In this document: one piece after another, positions 1 to 11,089 of the stretch
Numbering within the stretch: position 1 is the stretch's first letter
Layout: each line of letters begins with the position of its first letter
Assembly (NCBI RefSeq): GCF_008831285.2
Contig: NC_045145.1
Span: forward strand, 22,256,802 to 22,320,801
DNA: 64,000 nucleotides
Direction of reading: 5' to 3'
DNA from: Nymphaea colorata
Taxonomy: Eukaryota > Streptophyta > Magnoliopsida > Nymphaeales > Nymphaeaceae
Made by a program: the position numbers and the translations under genes
Notes under the pieces: generated by a model
The model's input: only the letters and a program-made list of their open reading frames with translations
What the model was told of the DNA's origin: nothing
Databases searched by the model: none

Positions 1-60
1 CAGGACAATAGATTGAATGGACAGGACATCCTGTCTGTCCTGTCTCAATGGACAACAATC

Positions 61-2330
61 AAACGACCTCTGAAAGTCTGATTCATCCCTTGTCTTGTGT
101 CGACAGCTGAGTAGAATCTAAGTCTTAGGTGCTGTTATTGGATTTATTTCCAGTGTCACAAAAATTAAAGCACATCAACGTAGAGATATCATCAGATAAT
201 CTTTGCCATGTATATCGGACTAATCAGACACTGCTTGCCTAATTTGAATTAAGATTCGAACATACTATCTGAACTTTTGTGTGCATTCAATTGGATTTGG
301 ATACATCCATGAAGCATAGTTGTAAAATCTAGACGTGACGAAAAAACCCTGCACTAATTAATCTAATGAGATGTGAATTTAATTTCTTATTGGATATTAT
401 ACCTGCATTAGAATACGGGCTTTGTGCTAATGTATAAGAAATTCTAATAAAAAACGTATATAATACTGCTGGCGTTTGTGTTTAGTTTATTAAACAGTTG
501 CCCCCGTTTGATGAAACATATTGATCACTGCGGCAAGGACGAGTATTCACAGCTTCATATACTAAGAACAAGGCTAATGGCAATTATTAACACGTCTCCA
601 ATCCCCTCAGCTCATGTCGCTGAAAATACTAGAAGCTCAGGAGCTTCTTCTTCCTTACTCACGTCACATATTTTCAGTCTCCTTTTCTGATGCAAGCCTG
701 CTGGAAAAAAGAGCTCTCATCCCTATTATTTCCAATCAAAATAAAAATATAAAAAAATAATTAATATAAAATTTCTGATTTTTTTATAAAATTGTTAGCA
801 ATGACACATGGCATTCGTGAATCGGCCTCCGAATCAAATGAGTTTGCTATCAACCCAAGTCTCTAATTTTAGGCTGTTCATTACTTTAAATAGAAAATAT
901 ATATGGGTTAAAATGCATGTGCCAATAAGCCGTATAAGTTAAAGAGCGAAACTGCTTGCCTTTTGCTTGTAAAGCTGGTTATACTAATTAGAGCATTGAA
1001 GTTGGTTTCAATAGTTAATCAAATGATTTTTTTTCCGTTTTTTATTAAAAAAAAAGTCACTCCCAAATAGAAAGACTTTGCCGCCTGTCTCTTCAAGAGT
1101 GTAACTTGCTCCAGCTTCCAAAAGGAATAACGATTGTTAGGTTCCAATCAGAGTTGCGTGATTACCTAATCGGATGTTGAGAGTAGAGTTCTATTACGGC
1201 TAGTTAATTTGTTTGACAGATTCTTATCAAAATAGGCCATATGCCAAGAAAGTAATTGTACTTTCAAATTATTGAAAACAATGGGTATATATGGGGAAAA
1301 AGGTGGAAAAGGTAAAAACTAATTGGTTTAAATATGCATGGGATTGATATAAAAATCTGTTAGCTTTTAGCTCGCCAAGCCTTTTCCGAAGCACTAGAAC
1401 CCTATGAAGAAAAAAAGTTGGATGAGAGCTTCCGCTTAGGGTGATGGGTCTCCTTGCTCACTCAAAAGTCATATTTCCAGTTTCTTTCCTGAGAGTTTAT
1501 TCACTACAAATAAACAGGCCATGAGTTGAGTGTCATTTCTCTAATTTCTTAGTTGTAGGGATTGGAATACAAATTTTAATAATGGAACACTTTTCACCAC
1601 ATAAATAAAACAACAGGCAAACAAAACCTGGTCTATTACACATCATCTAACTTATTTACCTAACAAGGTGAAGCAATTTAAAGACAAAAAATACAATTTA
1701 TAAACATGATATGTAAGATGCATAATGCCTTGTACGTTTGAAATGAAATGTATTATGTGAATGACAAAGATAAAGAGATACAGGTGATGTCATTAACATC
1801 TTGCAAGAGCTTACGTAAGCTCAATTATTACGAACCAGTTACTTATTTGGTTGATCAGAAGGACGCCCGGAGTTTACCTTGGACTCCTAACTAATGTGAT
1901 CAGACGGGGGAGCAAATCCAACGATCTGGTACAACAGTTGCTGTTTTCCTTTATGAGGTGGGAAATGAAGGGCACGGTGTCGTGATCGTGTTTTGTCGTG
2001 GAACCTTTTATTCCACCTTGCATTTTGTAATGCTAAATGTTAATGTCTTGTTCTTCGACTTTGGTAATAATATTTCTTGCCAAGGTAAATGAGCTTTTTG
2101 ACGAAGTACGAGAACATGGTTTGACTTTTGATTGTTTTCGTTCAGCCACTTAAATTACATAGGAAACCAGCGGTTATAGGAAATAAATCTAAAGTCAACT
2201 GGTTTTGTTATACCACCAAGCATGTTTTCATAAACGGCTTCTCTTTTTTATGTGTTGCATATATGGTAATATTTGCATCCTTCTTCATGGCTTTTTTTTC
2301 CCTTAAAACGAGTAGCATATATTGAGAAAC
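61..2330. repeat. Segmental duplication, copy 1, 5' part
   Basis: Collinear with 50690-52765. Shared landmarks include the stretch around 155-170 (matching about 50775-50790), the repeated phrase around 940-960 (51530-51560) and the run around 2150-2290 (52610-52760). The two copies differ by many substitutions and small indels, so the duplication is not recent. No gene is visible; the short open frames here are AT-rich and unconvincing. The continuation of this block in copy 2 is the 5' end of a PPR-DYW gene. That part is missing here and is replaced by the unrelated material at 2400-8814. Confidence 0.85.
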
Positions 2331-2584
2331 CAATGAAATTGGAAGTTGACTAGCCTCCCCCTGGCCTTTTCAGTTCTTTCCTGTGGTGAAAATAACTGCC
2401 TGGAAACTTCTAGTTGAGCGGTGCTAGGTTTGAAGGCCCTCTTATTCTTTCTACGTAGGAATGTTCATGAGCGAGTTGAGCCAGAGCTTAGCCAGCTTGA
2501 ACTCGGCTTTCAAAAAAAATAAAATTTGCATGAAAACCTTCTTAAATTAAAAAAAAAAATCTAAGTTTTCGCTCTAAAACTCTT

Positions 2585-2590
2585 TATAAA
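2585..2590 (+). promoter_or_regulatory. Putative LTR TATA box
   Basis: TATAAA lies at the same alignment position as TATAAATA of the related LTR at 13803-13810. In both it is followed by a C-rich stretch and the conserved leader. Probably a decayed retrotransposon promoter; activity is unknown. Confidence 0.45.
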
Positions 2591-4099
2591 CCCCCCAAAT
2601 CTTCACTCTTGAATATGAGTTAACCCTTGGAGAACTTCTAGAACATTCTCACTTGAAGTTTTGGAATTTTTCTAGTAGCTCTCTTCAATTCTCTCATCTT
2701 CTCTTTTCTTTCTCTTCTTGCCTTCTTCTTCTCCAACCTTGGGTTTCCTCAACTTCCATTCTTGGAGCACAAGGAAACTCTTGGAGAACATCATCAACAT
2801 TTTGGAGTCTCACTTGGAATGCTTCGTGATCATTCGAGATAGAAGATTTGTCTCTTTTCAACCACTTTATTTAGAGTTATGTAGCCATCTTCCCATGCAT
2901 TTTCTCCTTGTCATTCCACATGGCCATGCAAGAGGACTCTAAAATATTCTCTTCACTTGAGTGCACTAGGAGTATGAGCAAGGAGAAAAAGAATTTCATT
3001 TCCCCTCCACCCTTGAAATATGTGCTTTCCTTCTATTGGCTTATTGAATGTGTGCATTATCTATGTTTGTGATAATATTTATGCATAGTTGGTTGGTTTT
3101 CAATTAATATGTGAATGAACAGAAACAATGAACGCTTGGGATGAAATTTCTTTGTTATTATAATTAATTTTTGAGGTTGGAATTTGTGCTTCCAGAGAAA
3201 ACCTCTACGAATGTATACATATTAAAGTGCAACTTCATGACATTCCTATGTTTAGTATTGATTATTTCTTTTAATCAGTCAATTAAGGATTCCATGGAGA
3301 GCTCTTTTACATTATTAACTTTTCATTCTATATATACTTAATTTTCTCTCATACTGAGTGGTGGGAGAAATAAGTTTCCTTGTAATAGATGAAAACAAGT
3401 AAAAATAACTATTGCCATTACATATTTATATAAATATATCTTGACTTTTGCTCTTAAAAGAATTTCAAAAATAAAAACCCACTTCAAAAAGGCTATGGAG
3501 GCTTAACCTAGGCTCTTGCATGAGATCAAGTTCCTCTCTCTGACCTACATAAAAAAAAAATTTGAAGTCAAAATTATTTCTACCTAATCGCATGGTGGAA
3601 AGACATCGTCCTCCATGGCTAAGATAGAGCACGTTCACTTGCACTCTGGCCTTGGTTTCCCTTCAAGTTCCACCTGCACAGAACAACCAAAAGCAAGGGG
3701 TGTACTTGTTGTTAATAATCAGTAAGATTATTGTTCCGATAGATAACTCTTCTACAAAGTTCATTAATATCTAAACTCATTGATTTACCCCCATCAATCT
3801 GAATGATTGGCCTCAACTTGGGAGGAAGAACTGGTAATAGGGACAAAAAAATCCATTCTGGTTCTATGTTGTTGGAGGTACACATCCCTCTTTTTGGTGT
3901 TGATATACGAGAAATAGATGGTCAGCCCGCAATGTCCGATAATGGTGCTGAAGTAGTTCATCTATCGGCACCACAACAATGGCATACCACTTTGGGTTTA
4001 CATTAACAGGGAAAGCGACTCTTCATCAGAAATAGTCACTGCTGCAAAAGACATTATGTTGAAAGTATTCAGTAATCATCTGCTCATAGAAGTCGGTAG

Positions 4100-4333
4100 C
4101 AAAAGCGAGTCTTCATAGGGCAATTGTCACTACTTATGGACCCGAACCATGATGATCTATCTATGACCAGAATGAAGCTTGGGTGAAACTAAGTGAAGGT
4201 CTGAACCGACTGATGTTGAAGAATCAGTGAATGAGTTGTGGTTAGGGGTGAAATGCCACTCGAACCCAGAGCTAGCTGGTTCTCCTCGAAATGCGTTGAG
4301 GCATAGCAGTTGACTGGACATCTAGGGGTATAA
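4100..4333 (+). pseudogene. rrn23: Nuclear insertion of plastid 23S rRNA (rrn23) fragment
   Basis: About 230 bp read as the sense strand of the plastid 23S rRNA, domain II region. Recognisable stretches are 'cgaaccgactgatgttgaa', 'ggttaggggtgaaatgcca', 'agctagctggttctc' and 'gttgactggacatctagg'. It carries scattered substitutions and a short gap near 4153, as expected for an old plastid-to-nucleus transfer (NUPT). Similarity stops abruptly at the (TA)n(GA)n array. It cannot be a working rRNA: the gene is about 2.8 kb and only a small slice is present. Identification is from recall of the rRNA sequence, not a search. Confidence 0.9.
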
Positions 4334-4336
4334 CAC

Positions 4337-4339
<3 letters not shown>

Positions 4340-4417
<78 letters not shown>

Positions 4418-4418
4418 T
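4340..4418. repeat. Compound microsatellite (TA)n(AG)n
   Basis: About 29 bp of alternating TA run directly into about 50 bp of AG repeats with one interruption. It abuts the end of the rrn23 fragment. The minus-strand open frame across it (4189-4473) is low complexity and not a gene. Confidence 0.95.
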
Positions 4419-5239
4419 AATCACTTGCTCTCTCTATATCTTTTGTAGGACCTAAAAGTTTTGATTTTCGCAAAACCGAAACTTAAGTAATGCATTCAAT
4501 GTTGAATCCATGTTTGATTGTCTAGAATCTTATTCCACTTTCAAAAACTTTTTTTTTACTTCACAAGAATATTTTGATAAAATAATAGAGGACATATAAT
4601 CAAGGGTAAGAAAATTTAGATGTATGTGATAGTATGAATGACTTAAGATGAATGTTATGAAATGAATAAACAATTTATTTTCAATCATATAGAATTAATG
4701 CATTCATGTGTTTTCAATTACTTATGGAATTCACGAATGATCACAAGCACCTTTTTAGTGAACTTAAATAAGATGAGTTGGAGTTCTAGCTAGGTAGTAA
4801 CTGAATTAGAGCAATATCTTGAACGTACTTGAGATTTCAAGGAAACACTAAATTGATTCTAAAAGAAATTTTAAACAACTCAACATTGATTTTCAAACAT
4901 TTTTAAGTACTACTTGAAAGATTTATTGATTCCAAAATCTCTCAAATCGAAATGGTTTATTCCTTCAAGTAGTACTTCAAAATTTTCTCATCTTGAGATA
5001 TCAATCTTCAAAAACTTTTGTCAAGCACCACCCCACATTTAAGGTGAAGAAGATGTTTCAGTAAAAAGAAAATGCATCAAGGAAGAACATAACCCTTCGA
5101 TTTTTACCCCTGATAAAAAAAACTAGGAATGACAAATCCTCTTATAGATGGGCAAGTTCCTTTTTTTCTTATAAAAAATTATTTTTCTGAAGCATTTCAA
5201 AAATCAACTTAAATTTTGGGATGCAAGCATACCTCCACT

Positions 5240-5760
5240 GTATAATACAAGTGTAGCTCAACTTTCCCAACGCCTTGAGCAGGATTCCTCATCTACATAA
5301 CTTTCCCTAATTGCCTTAGTGATACCTTCATAAGCATACTTGTTTCACAACATTGTAAGCATATTTGGGAGCTGAACCCAATTGATGACAGTCTGCTGCA
5401 AATCAAGCTTCAACTCTTTCTTAGAATGCCACCGACTGACTACAAGCATTCTACCACCTACATTCCATATCCTTTTCCAAAGGACCACTTGGAGGTCTTC
5501 CCCTGATTTCAGCCATATCAGAAAGCAATCATATAGACCACTGAAAACTTTCACACCACAAATCATTGACCAGGGCCTTCTGAAGGATTCAAAGACAAAT
5601 CTAAAATCCACTCCTACCTTTCCATTTGCGACCAAATAAACCTGAAATTGCAGCAAACTTGAAAGGTTTCGAAAGCCTTTCATAAGCCTCAAGGAGAATG
5701 TTGATGACTGGAAGACCCTCTTCCTATACAACCTCTACTAGGGGAAAATCTTCCAAATCT
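5240..5760 (-). pseudogene. LINE-associated DUF4283-like ORF remnant
   Basis: The minus strand carries pieces of the DUF4283 domain found in ORF1 or leader proteins of plant L1-like elements. One frame gives KPFKFAAISGLFGRKWKG (about 5610-5670). After a frameshift another gives NVGGRMLVVSRWHSKKELKLD and WVQLPNM (about 5350-5470). These resemble the family pattern 'LSKPFKFAL.GKF' followed by 'GG.P..V..W...' and 'WVQLPN'. The longest open piece is 128 aa (5345-5731), but homology continues into other frames on both sides, so it is broken. No reverse transcriptase is nearby. A host-domesticated zinc-knuckle protein fragment is the alternative. Confidence 0.5.
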
Positions 5761-6582
5761 GGTTTGTCCACCTTTTACAAAACTCACCTATGATTTCACC
5801 AATTTGTCCTTCTCCAAACTTGTCTCTGGTAGTCTGGCGCATCGCGGGGCAAATGGCTAGGGTGTGCTCTCCATCAAAAAAAGCTCTCGTTCGACATATC
5901 AGCATACCTCTAAAGTTCTCTCTTCATATGTAGAAGAACATAAACTCATTGGCTTCTAATACAAAATCCTACCTCGTGCAAAACATTTTTTGAGGGGTAG
6001 AAGCTACAGAGAGCAAGAGAAGAAAAAAAGAGGAGGAAAACAATGTGAAGGTTGCGGGTTTGCTTCCATAAGGCCAACGCTAAGTAATCAAACGATTAAC
6101 CCTAAAGTCAGATGTTCTATATAGGCTTTTTATCACCAGCCTCATAGGGTTCTGGGCTTGTGGTTTGAGCCAGTGAGAGAAATCGTAGAAGGATTTATAA
6201 AATCTAAAATATTATTTAATGAAATATATATATATATAAGTGTGTGTGTGTATCTGTTGCTAGATAGTTGTTGGATGGTTAAAATATAAAAACGAGATCT
6301 GCCAGCTAGCTGATGAATGTTGCCAAATGAACAAAGATTCAAAACTTGGCTGGGAAACCTATAAAATGTTGCTAAAACTACCAAAAACTGTCACTACATT
6401 ATGAACTGTCACTAGCACCTGTGGTAACTGTTTTTAAACAATGATTTGTAAATTTTTGTGCATCTTGCAATATCGGACATATTTCCATAAATACAGCAGC
6501 AATTGTTGGTTCGAATATACTTAAAACACTGATTAAGTTGCTTGTACCAAAGCTTTTACAAGACGCTATGTACAGTCGATTA

Positions 6583-6690
6583 TGTCACTACAAGCAGCAC
6601 ATGTTATGGATAGCCAAGCCATTAATGGTCTCTTGAATGGGCGGTGCCCAAGTGGTTGTCTAAATAATCACACGTGGTGGCCAATTAGGT
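6583..6690. repeat. Dispersed repeat, pair with 46229-46340
   Basis: 'cactacaagcagcac' followed by 'aagccattaatggtctct' matches 'cactataaacagcac' followed by 'aaccctttgatggtctct' at 46229. Both then lead into a 'gtggtgg' motif. It is probably a degraded transposon fragment; no terminal repeat or target duplication was found. Confidence 0.5.
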
Positions 6691-6694
6691 CCTA

Positions 6695-6870
6695 TCCAGG
6701 GGGCGGAGGGAAGGGGGCCAGCAGGGGCCTTGGCCCCTTCTTAGATTTTAAAAACTTTAAAAATTTATATGTAACTTAAAAAAATTTAGTTTAATATACA
6801 TAAAAATTTAAAATTTTTTATTTTAATCCCTAAACTGTAGTTTGGCCACTGCAACAACAAATTCCTGGCT
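6695..6870. repeat. Dispersed 'ggggccttggcccc' repeat (three copies in window)
   Basis: A purine-rich GC core followed by an AT-rich stretch full of 'aaaatttt' and ending in 'ctggctccaccactgg'. Related copies lie at 47466-47720 and 50033-50210, the last ending 'cttggctccact'. This looks like a short non-autonomous element family common in plant genomes. I see no clean terminal repeats. Confidence 0.5.
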
Positions 6871-8382
6871 CCACCACTGGTGCTATCAAGAACAGCCAGT
6901 GTCGCTTGGTGGCTCAATAATGGGCTGCATTTAGTAGAAATATGTAGGTGTTCTCCCAATTAGCCAGCGCTAAGTGAACAATATTGCCTTGCAGATTTAA
7001 TTGAGATCCATGAACAAATAGGCTATAAAACTAAAAAGCCTCAACTCGTATAGTACTTCTAAGAACAAGTATGTGGTTTGGTAAAAGCCTTATGTCTACA
7101 CAACTATTGAAACCACCTTCAGGACATAGTTAAATAAAAATGGAATTAAAATAAATTTAACTTTTGGGGGTGTTTGATGAAATCGGATGATGGAACTATA
7201 GAACTAAGATTCTCATTTTTTATGAAATGGGAGTTGCATTATCAAACAAAGAATTCTTTTATTCTGGAATTTCGATTTTTATCCTAAAGGGTAGAATTAT
7301 GATTCCAGAAGTTTAGAATTTTTTCATCTCTTTTTAGAACACATGTCATCATGGTTTTAATTCATCAATTCTGAAATTTTAATTTATGTTTTATCAAACA
7401 CGTCATTTCAATTTTAATAACATTCGTGCTCTTAAGTATTGATTTCTTTCATAACTGTCTTGAACCAAAGAAAACCATTAGCGGTTAGAATGTAGTTTTT
7501 TTTTATTCGTATGTATTTTCTTCATGTTATTATTAGATTAATCTTGCTTAATTATCCACAATTAAGTTACTATTGGACCCTTTTTTGGTTTTTTGTTTAA
7601 ATACTTACACTGTCAAGTCATGAGAAAACTTTTTAATTTAATTAAATGGTTTGTTTTGATAATTTATATGAGTAGTGTTTAATTTGAGACTTAAGCATAG
7701 AGGCAAATTCAGACACTTGGATCAACCCTCAATCATCTTAAAACTTATCTCAATATGAAATCTATGAATTTTGAGATCGACCCACTATTTACATGAATAA
7801 CCGATTTCGACACTTTGGACTTTAGATCTATGTTAAGTAGTAAAAAAACAGGTCCACTTACCGGGGAGCAGGATCAACTCTCATATCATTTGAAATCCCC
7901 TTGAAGCGCAAATGTGAAGTTAATAGATATGTCCTTAAATGGCCAAATGGTTGACTCTCACCACTTTTTCCTGCAATTGAGAGGTATTTGATTACATCGA
8001 CATGCCTGAGGTCATATGAACTTTTAGTTCTTGAGGTTTTAAACGTTTGGTTATTAATAACCATTTTAGTTTTTTTAAGATCCATTAGTTTGCAATTATT
8101 TTCAATGTGTTATCCAAACAACAAGGGCAAATCACAGTTATGCCTGGAACTCCCACTTAATTAGTAAATCTAGGTATGGAAGAATAAATAAAATAATGAA
8201 ACAACCATATGGCCATGATAAACCGCACTTAAAGGAACATATCATTAACTATTCCTCCGAGATTTTGTTTTTTGTTGATCTTTAATAAAGTGGTACTGGC
8301 AAAGCAGTTAAACCATCCAAATCATGCTAAAAGATGCAACATGGTGCTGATCTTCTTAAGAAGATTTTAATTGAGAGAGTGA

Positions 8383-8383
8383 C

Positions 8384-8414
<31 letters not shown>

Positions 8415-8519
8415 GGCTGTGTGTGTGTGTTAACTCCGTGAACATGCATAAGGAAACCTATTACACGACATTTGAATAATGAATAATTCAATTGATGGTA
8501 TTCTGCAATCAAATACTAG

Positions 8520-8562
<43 letters not shown>
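8383..8562. repeat. (AT)n(GT)n and (AT)n microsatellites
   Basis: 8383-8395 AT followed by GT repeats to 8430, then a pure AT array at 8521-8562. Simple-sequence DNA immediately upstream of the PPR remnant. Confidence 0.95.
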
Positions 8563-8567
<5 letters not shown>

Positions 8568-8814
8568 GCTTCTTTTTATGTTGCGTTTTTCTTCTGTTTT
8601 ATATGTTAAATGACAGTCATCTTCTTCCTTTCTAGACAATATGCAGTAAAACTAAGTTTACTCAAGAAAAACATTAAATTAGAAGTTGACTACCCTCGCT
8701 TTTTCAGTTGTTTTCTTTGGTGAAAGTGAGGGCCTTTGGAGTGGGCTATGTCACAGTGGTACGCCACTTTTGGGTTCATTGGAGATATCCGGGTAGGGCC
8801 ACTATTCAACATCA

Positions 8815-10010
8815 TTTGCAATTCGAACCTTGCCACAGGACTTATTGATATGTACATGAAATGTGGAAGCATCACTCATGCACGTGTACTTTTTAATAGT
8901 GTGTCTTCTAGGAAGGATCTGCTTTCGTGGACAAGCATGTTCGCAGGGCTACCATTGCATGGACTTGGGAGGGAAGCAGTCGATCTGTTTTTGAACATGT
9001 TGGATATTGCCATCAAGCCGGATCGTATGACACTCATTGGAGTTCTAAATGTCTGCAGTCATTCAGGTTTTGTCGACCAAGGGCGCCAATTCTTTCATGG
9101 CATGCATCAATTATGGGGCATTGTGCCTACTCTTGAACATTATGGTTGCATAGTTGATCTTCTTGGACGTGCTGGCTTCGCAGACGAGGCAGTGAACATT
9201 GCTAAGTGTATTTCCGTAGAGCGTGACATTGTTATATGGAGGGGCTTACTTAGTGCTTGTAGGATTCATGGAAATTTAGAGCTAGCCTAAGAAATAATGT
9301 ACCATGTAGAAAGATGCGATCCCCTAGATCATGGAAGCAGCAAGATTCTCTTGTCCAGCATGTATGCATCAAGCAATTGCTGGGATGGGGTTGCCAGACA
9401 TTGTTATATGTTGGGGTTTACTTAGTTCTTGTATGATTCATGGAAATTTAGCACTAGCCGAAGAAATAATGCACCATGTAGAAAGATGCGATCCCCTAGA
9501 TGATGGAGGCAGCAAGATTCTCTTGTCCAGCATGTATGCAAGCAACTGCTGGGATGGGGTTGCCAGAGTGAGGGACAACATGTGCAAACAAAGGATTCAG
9601 TTGATTCTTGGGTGGAGTTCTATAGAAGTGAAAGGTCTCATTCATGAATTTGTTGCTGGTGATCGAACCCATCCTAGAGCTGCAGATATTTATCAGAAGC
9701 TGGAGAAATATTTAACAGGCTTCAAACAGTGGGTTATAGTCCCTGTACATTGCATATTTCGTTGGACATGAGTGAGGAAGATAAAGAGCAAGCAATGTAT
9801 TGACCCAGTGAGAAACTAGCAGTTGCTTTTGGATTGTTGAGCACTGAAGATGTGTTTCCCATTAGAGTTGTTAAGAATCTTCGAATTTGTGAAGATTGTC
9901 ACTCTGCTGTGAAAGCTATACCTAGGTTTTTTGGCAGCGAAATAATAGTGAGGGACCGATTTTGTTTCATAATTTGACACAGGGTAGTTGTTCCTGCGGA
10001 GACTACTGGT
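8815..10010 (+). pseudogene. PPR-DYW pseudogene, copy 1 (3' half only)
   Basis: Encodes the C-terminal half of a PLS-class pentatricopeptide protein: PPR motifs (LIDMYMKCGSITHARVLF, PDRMTLIGVLNVCSHSG, HYGCIVDLLGRAGF), E motifs (GLLSACRIHGNLELA, GWSSIEVKGLIHEFVAGD) and a DYW domain ending in CGDYW at about 9995-10008. Such proteins normally edit organellar RNA by C-to-U deamination. Lesions are clear: a TAA stop after GNLELA (about 9288), a 172-bp tandem duplication that shifts frame, and further frameshifts in the DYW domain. Around 9800 the family motif WHSE reads stop-P-S-E, so the catalytic H and E pair is broken. The 5' half is absent. It pairs with 53710-54605 and is a dead copy. Confidence 0.85.
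9225..9566 (+). repeat. 172-bp tandem duplication inside the PPR pseudogene
   Basis: The segment starting 'gacattgttatatg' at 9225 recurs at 9397 and both units end 'gatggggttgccaga'. A period of 172 is not a multiple of three, so the duplication itself shifts the frame. The second unit has GCC (Ala) where the first has a CCTAA stop context, so the nonsense mutation arose after duplication or was never in that unit. Confidence 0.9.
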
Positions 10011-10110
10011 GAGTACATTTAGTTGAGTACATTTAGTTACTGGTGGTAGCATTCTCCATTGAATGTTAGCTCATTTGTTTCTCCATTGTTCTTGTACCAA
10101 TGGACGTCCG

Positions 10111-10700
10111 TTGTCAATATGATTATAAAAGGGTCTCAATAGTCAGATTCTACAGTCGATTAGCTAGGAAGGTACCGAAAATATTCATCACCTTGTTTTA
10201 GAGTACCAATAGTTCTTAATTGACTTTCAAAGGTACTGCTAAACTGTTCTTTCGTTAAAAAATAGTAAAGGGTTAAGAAGGGAATCTTGCATGTACGAAA
10301 ACAGTCTTTCTTGGTTATTGATTGTTTCCCTCATTTTCCCGGAACTAACTCTAACCTAATAGTTTACAAAAGCTCATTGATATCTTCATGATTATTCAAA
10401 AGTATCCAAGCTCTTATTAATTTAAATAAAAGGCTGTCATTCCTATTGTAACACCCCAAAAGTTTAATCTCATATCTAAGAATGTGAGAGATTATGGGGG
10501 ACAGACAAAGAACCAGCGACAATCAAGTTTGAGTGCAGAAACAACTTAAATTTACTTCCTCCAAATGAACAATAATAACCAAATTTGTCCAGTAAGAAAA
10601 TAGAAACCAAATTTCGTCTAAAAGACGGTAGTACATAAATTTCTGTCAAATTCAAATAACAACTGGTCTTTAACAATAACTGAAAATCTGCTAGTCAGGG
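10111..10700. other. Spacer without supported genes
   Basis: Homology to copy 2 ends near 10110. 'tgtaacaccccaaaag' at 10449 looks like the start of a gypsy-type LTR, but I found no partner end, so it is noted only as a possible LTR relic. The rest is unremarkable AT-rich DNA. Confidence 0.5.
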
Positions 10701-10702
10701 GA

Positions 10703-10915
10703 ATGAAACGAGTTGCAAGTGAAAGTCAAGCGAGTTCTTTCCTTCCGTAACTCTACCCATTCTGGATCTTGATTCGGGTGTCTCTGATAGTGTTCCAGAA
10801 AGGCAATCTCCGAAGGACTTGATTGAAAGGTATTTAAAGGTCAGGACTCATTATGAAAAAGTCAGGATCCAAAAAGGTGATGGACAGGAGAGTACTAATG
10901 GCATTTCATTGCAGT
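10703..10915 (+). other. Candidate orphan exon of an unrecognised gene
   Basis: Two adjacent open frames read like a normal soluble protein: first MKRVASESQASSFLP, then after a one-base shift near 10750 LPILDLDSGVSDSVPERQ, continuing KDLIERYLKVRTHYEKV to about 10915. The frame closes at 'ttgcagtgagtc', which contains a good splice-donor consensus (gtgagt). Composition is less AT-biased than the flanks. I do not recognise the protein. No neighbouring exon was found, and Copia element A's remains begin about 180 bp further on, so this may be a fragment captured by or left beside a transposon. Confidence 0.3.
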
Positions 10916-11089
10916 GAGTCATGACCTTTTTGGATCCTAAGATGGGCCCTTTGCATTGGACCGATGGTCAGAGCTGGCCCAAAAAGTGCTTGGGCGCTCT
11001 ACATATGGGGATATGTAGGCAAAATGGTCGGAGCCAGAGGATAGAAAGAGTGGCTAGTTTCTGGCCGGTCGGACCGGAGATACTCATAT

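Larger units (their letters stand above)
2545..5235 (+). mobile_element. Diverged gypsy-type LTR copy carrying an internal insertion
   Basis: Both ends align with the better-preserved solo LTR at 13369-15041. Shared parts are the TATA-box region and following leader (about 2570-2720 versus 13790-13960), the stretch ending in 'gagtgcac..ggagtatga' (2960 versus 14200), and a long 3' section (about 4475-5235 versus 14340-15041) with the phrase 'gatgggcaagt' near its end. The 5' end of the LTR is lost. Between about 3050 and 4475 there is unrelated DNA, including a plastid rRNA fragment and a long dinucleotide array. The superfamily is inferred from the TGTAATCACCCC start of the sister copy. No internal coding region accompanies it. 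Confidence 0.6.
5761..8814. other. Gene-free repeat-rich spacer
   Basis: No coding region is supported. It contains (AT)/(GT) runs near 6222-6250, a dispersed repeat at 6583-6690 (also at 46229-46340), a GC-rich 'ggggccttggcccc' repeat at 6695-6870, and (AT)n(GT)n arrays at 8383-8430 and 8521-8562. The stretch 8681-8730 resembles 2338-2392, both running 'gaagttgacta.cctc' to 'tggtgaaa'. This suggests that the DNA between them was inserted into, or rearranged within, copy 1 of the segmental duplication. Confidence 0.6.

Noticed and set aside
3803-4006. 67-codon plus open frame before the rrn23 fragment ([21 protein letters not shown])
   Set aside because: It looks somewhat protein-like, but I could not match it to any plastid or nuclear gene and it has no supporting context.
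4189-4473. 94-codon minus-strand open frame
   Set aside because: It runs through the (TA)n(AG)n array and the antisense of the rrn23 fragment; it is low complexity, not a gene.
10449-10680. TGTAACACCCC motif as the start of another gypsy-type LTR
   Set aside because: No matching end, target duplication or second copy in the window.
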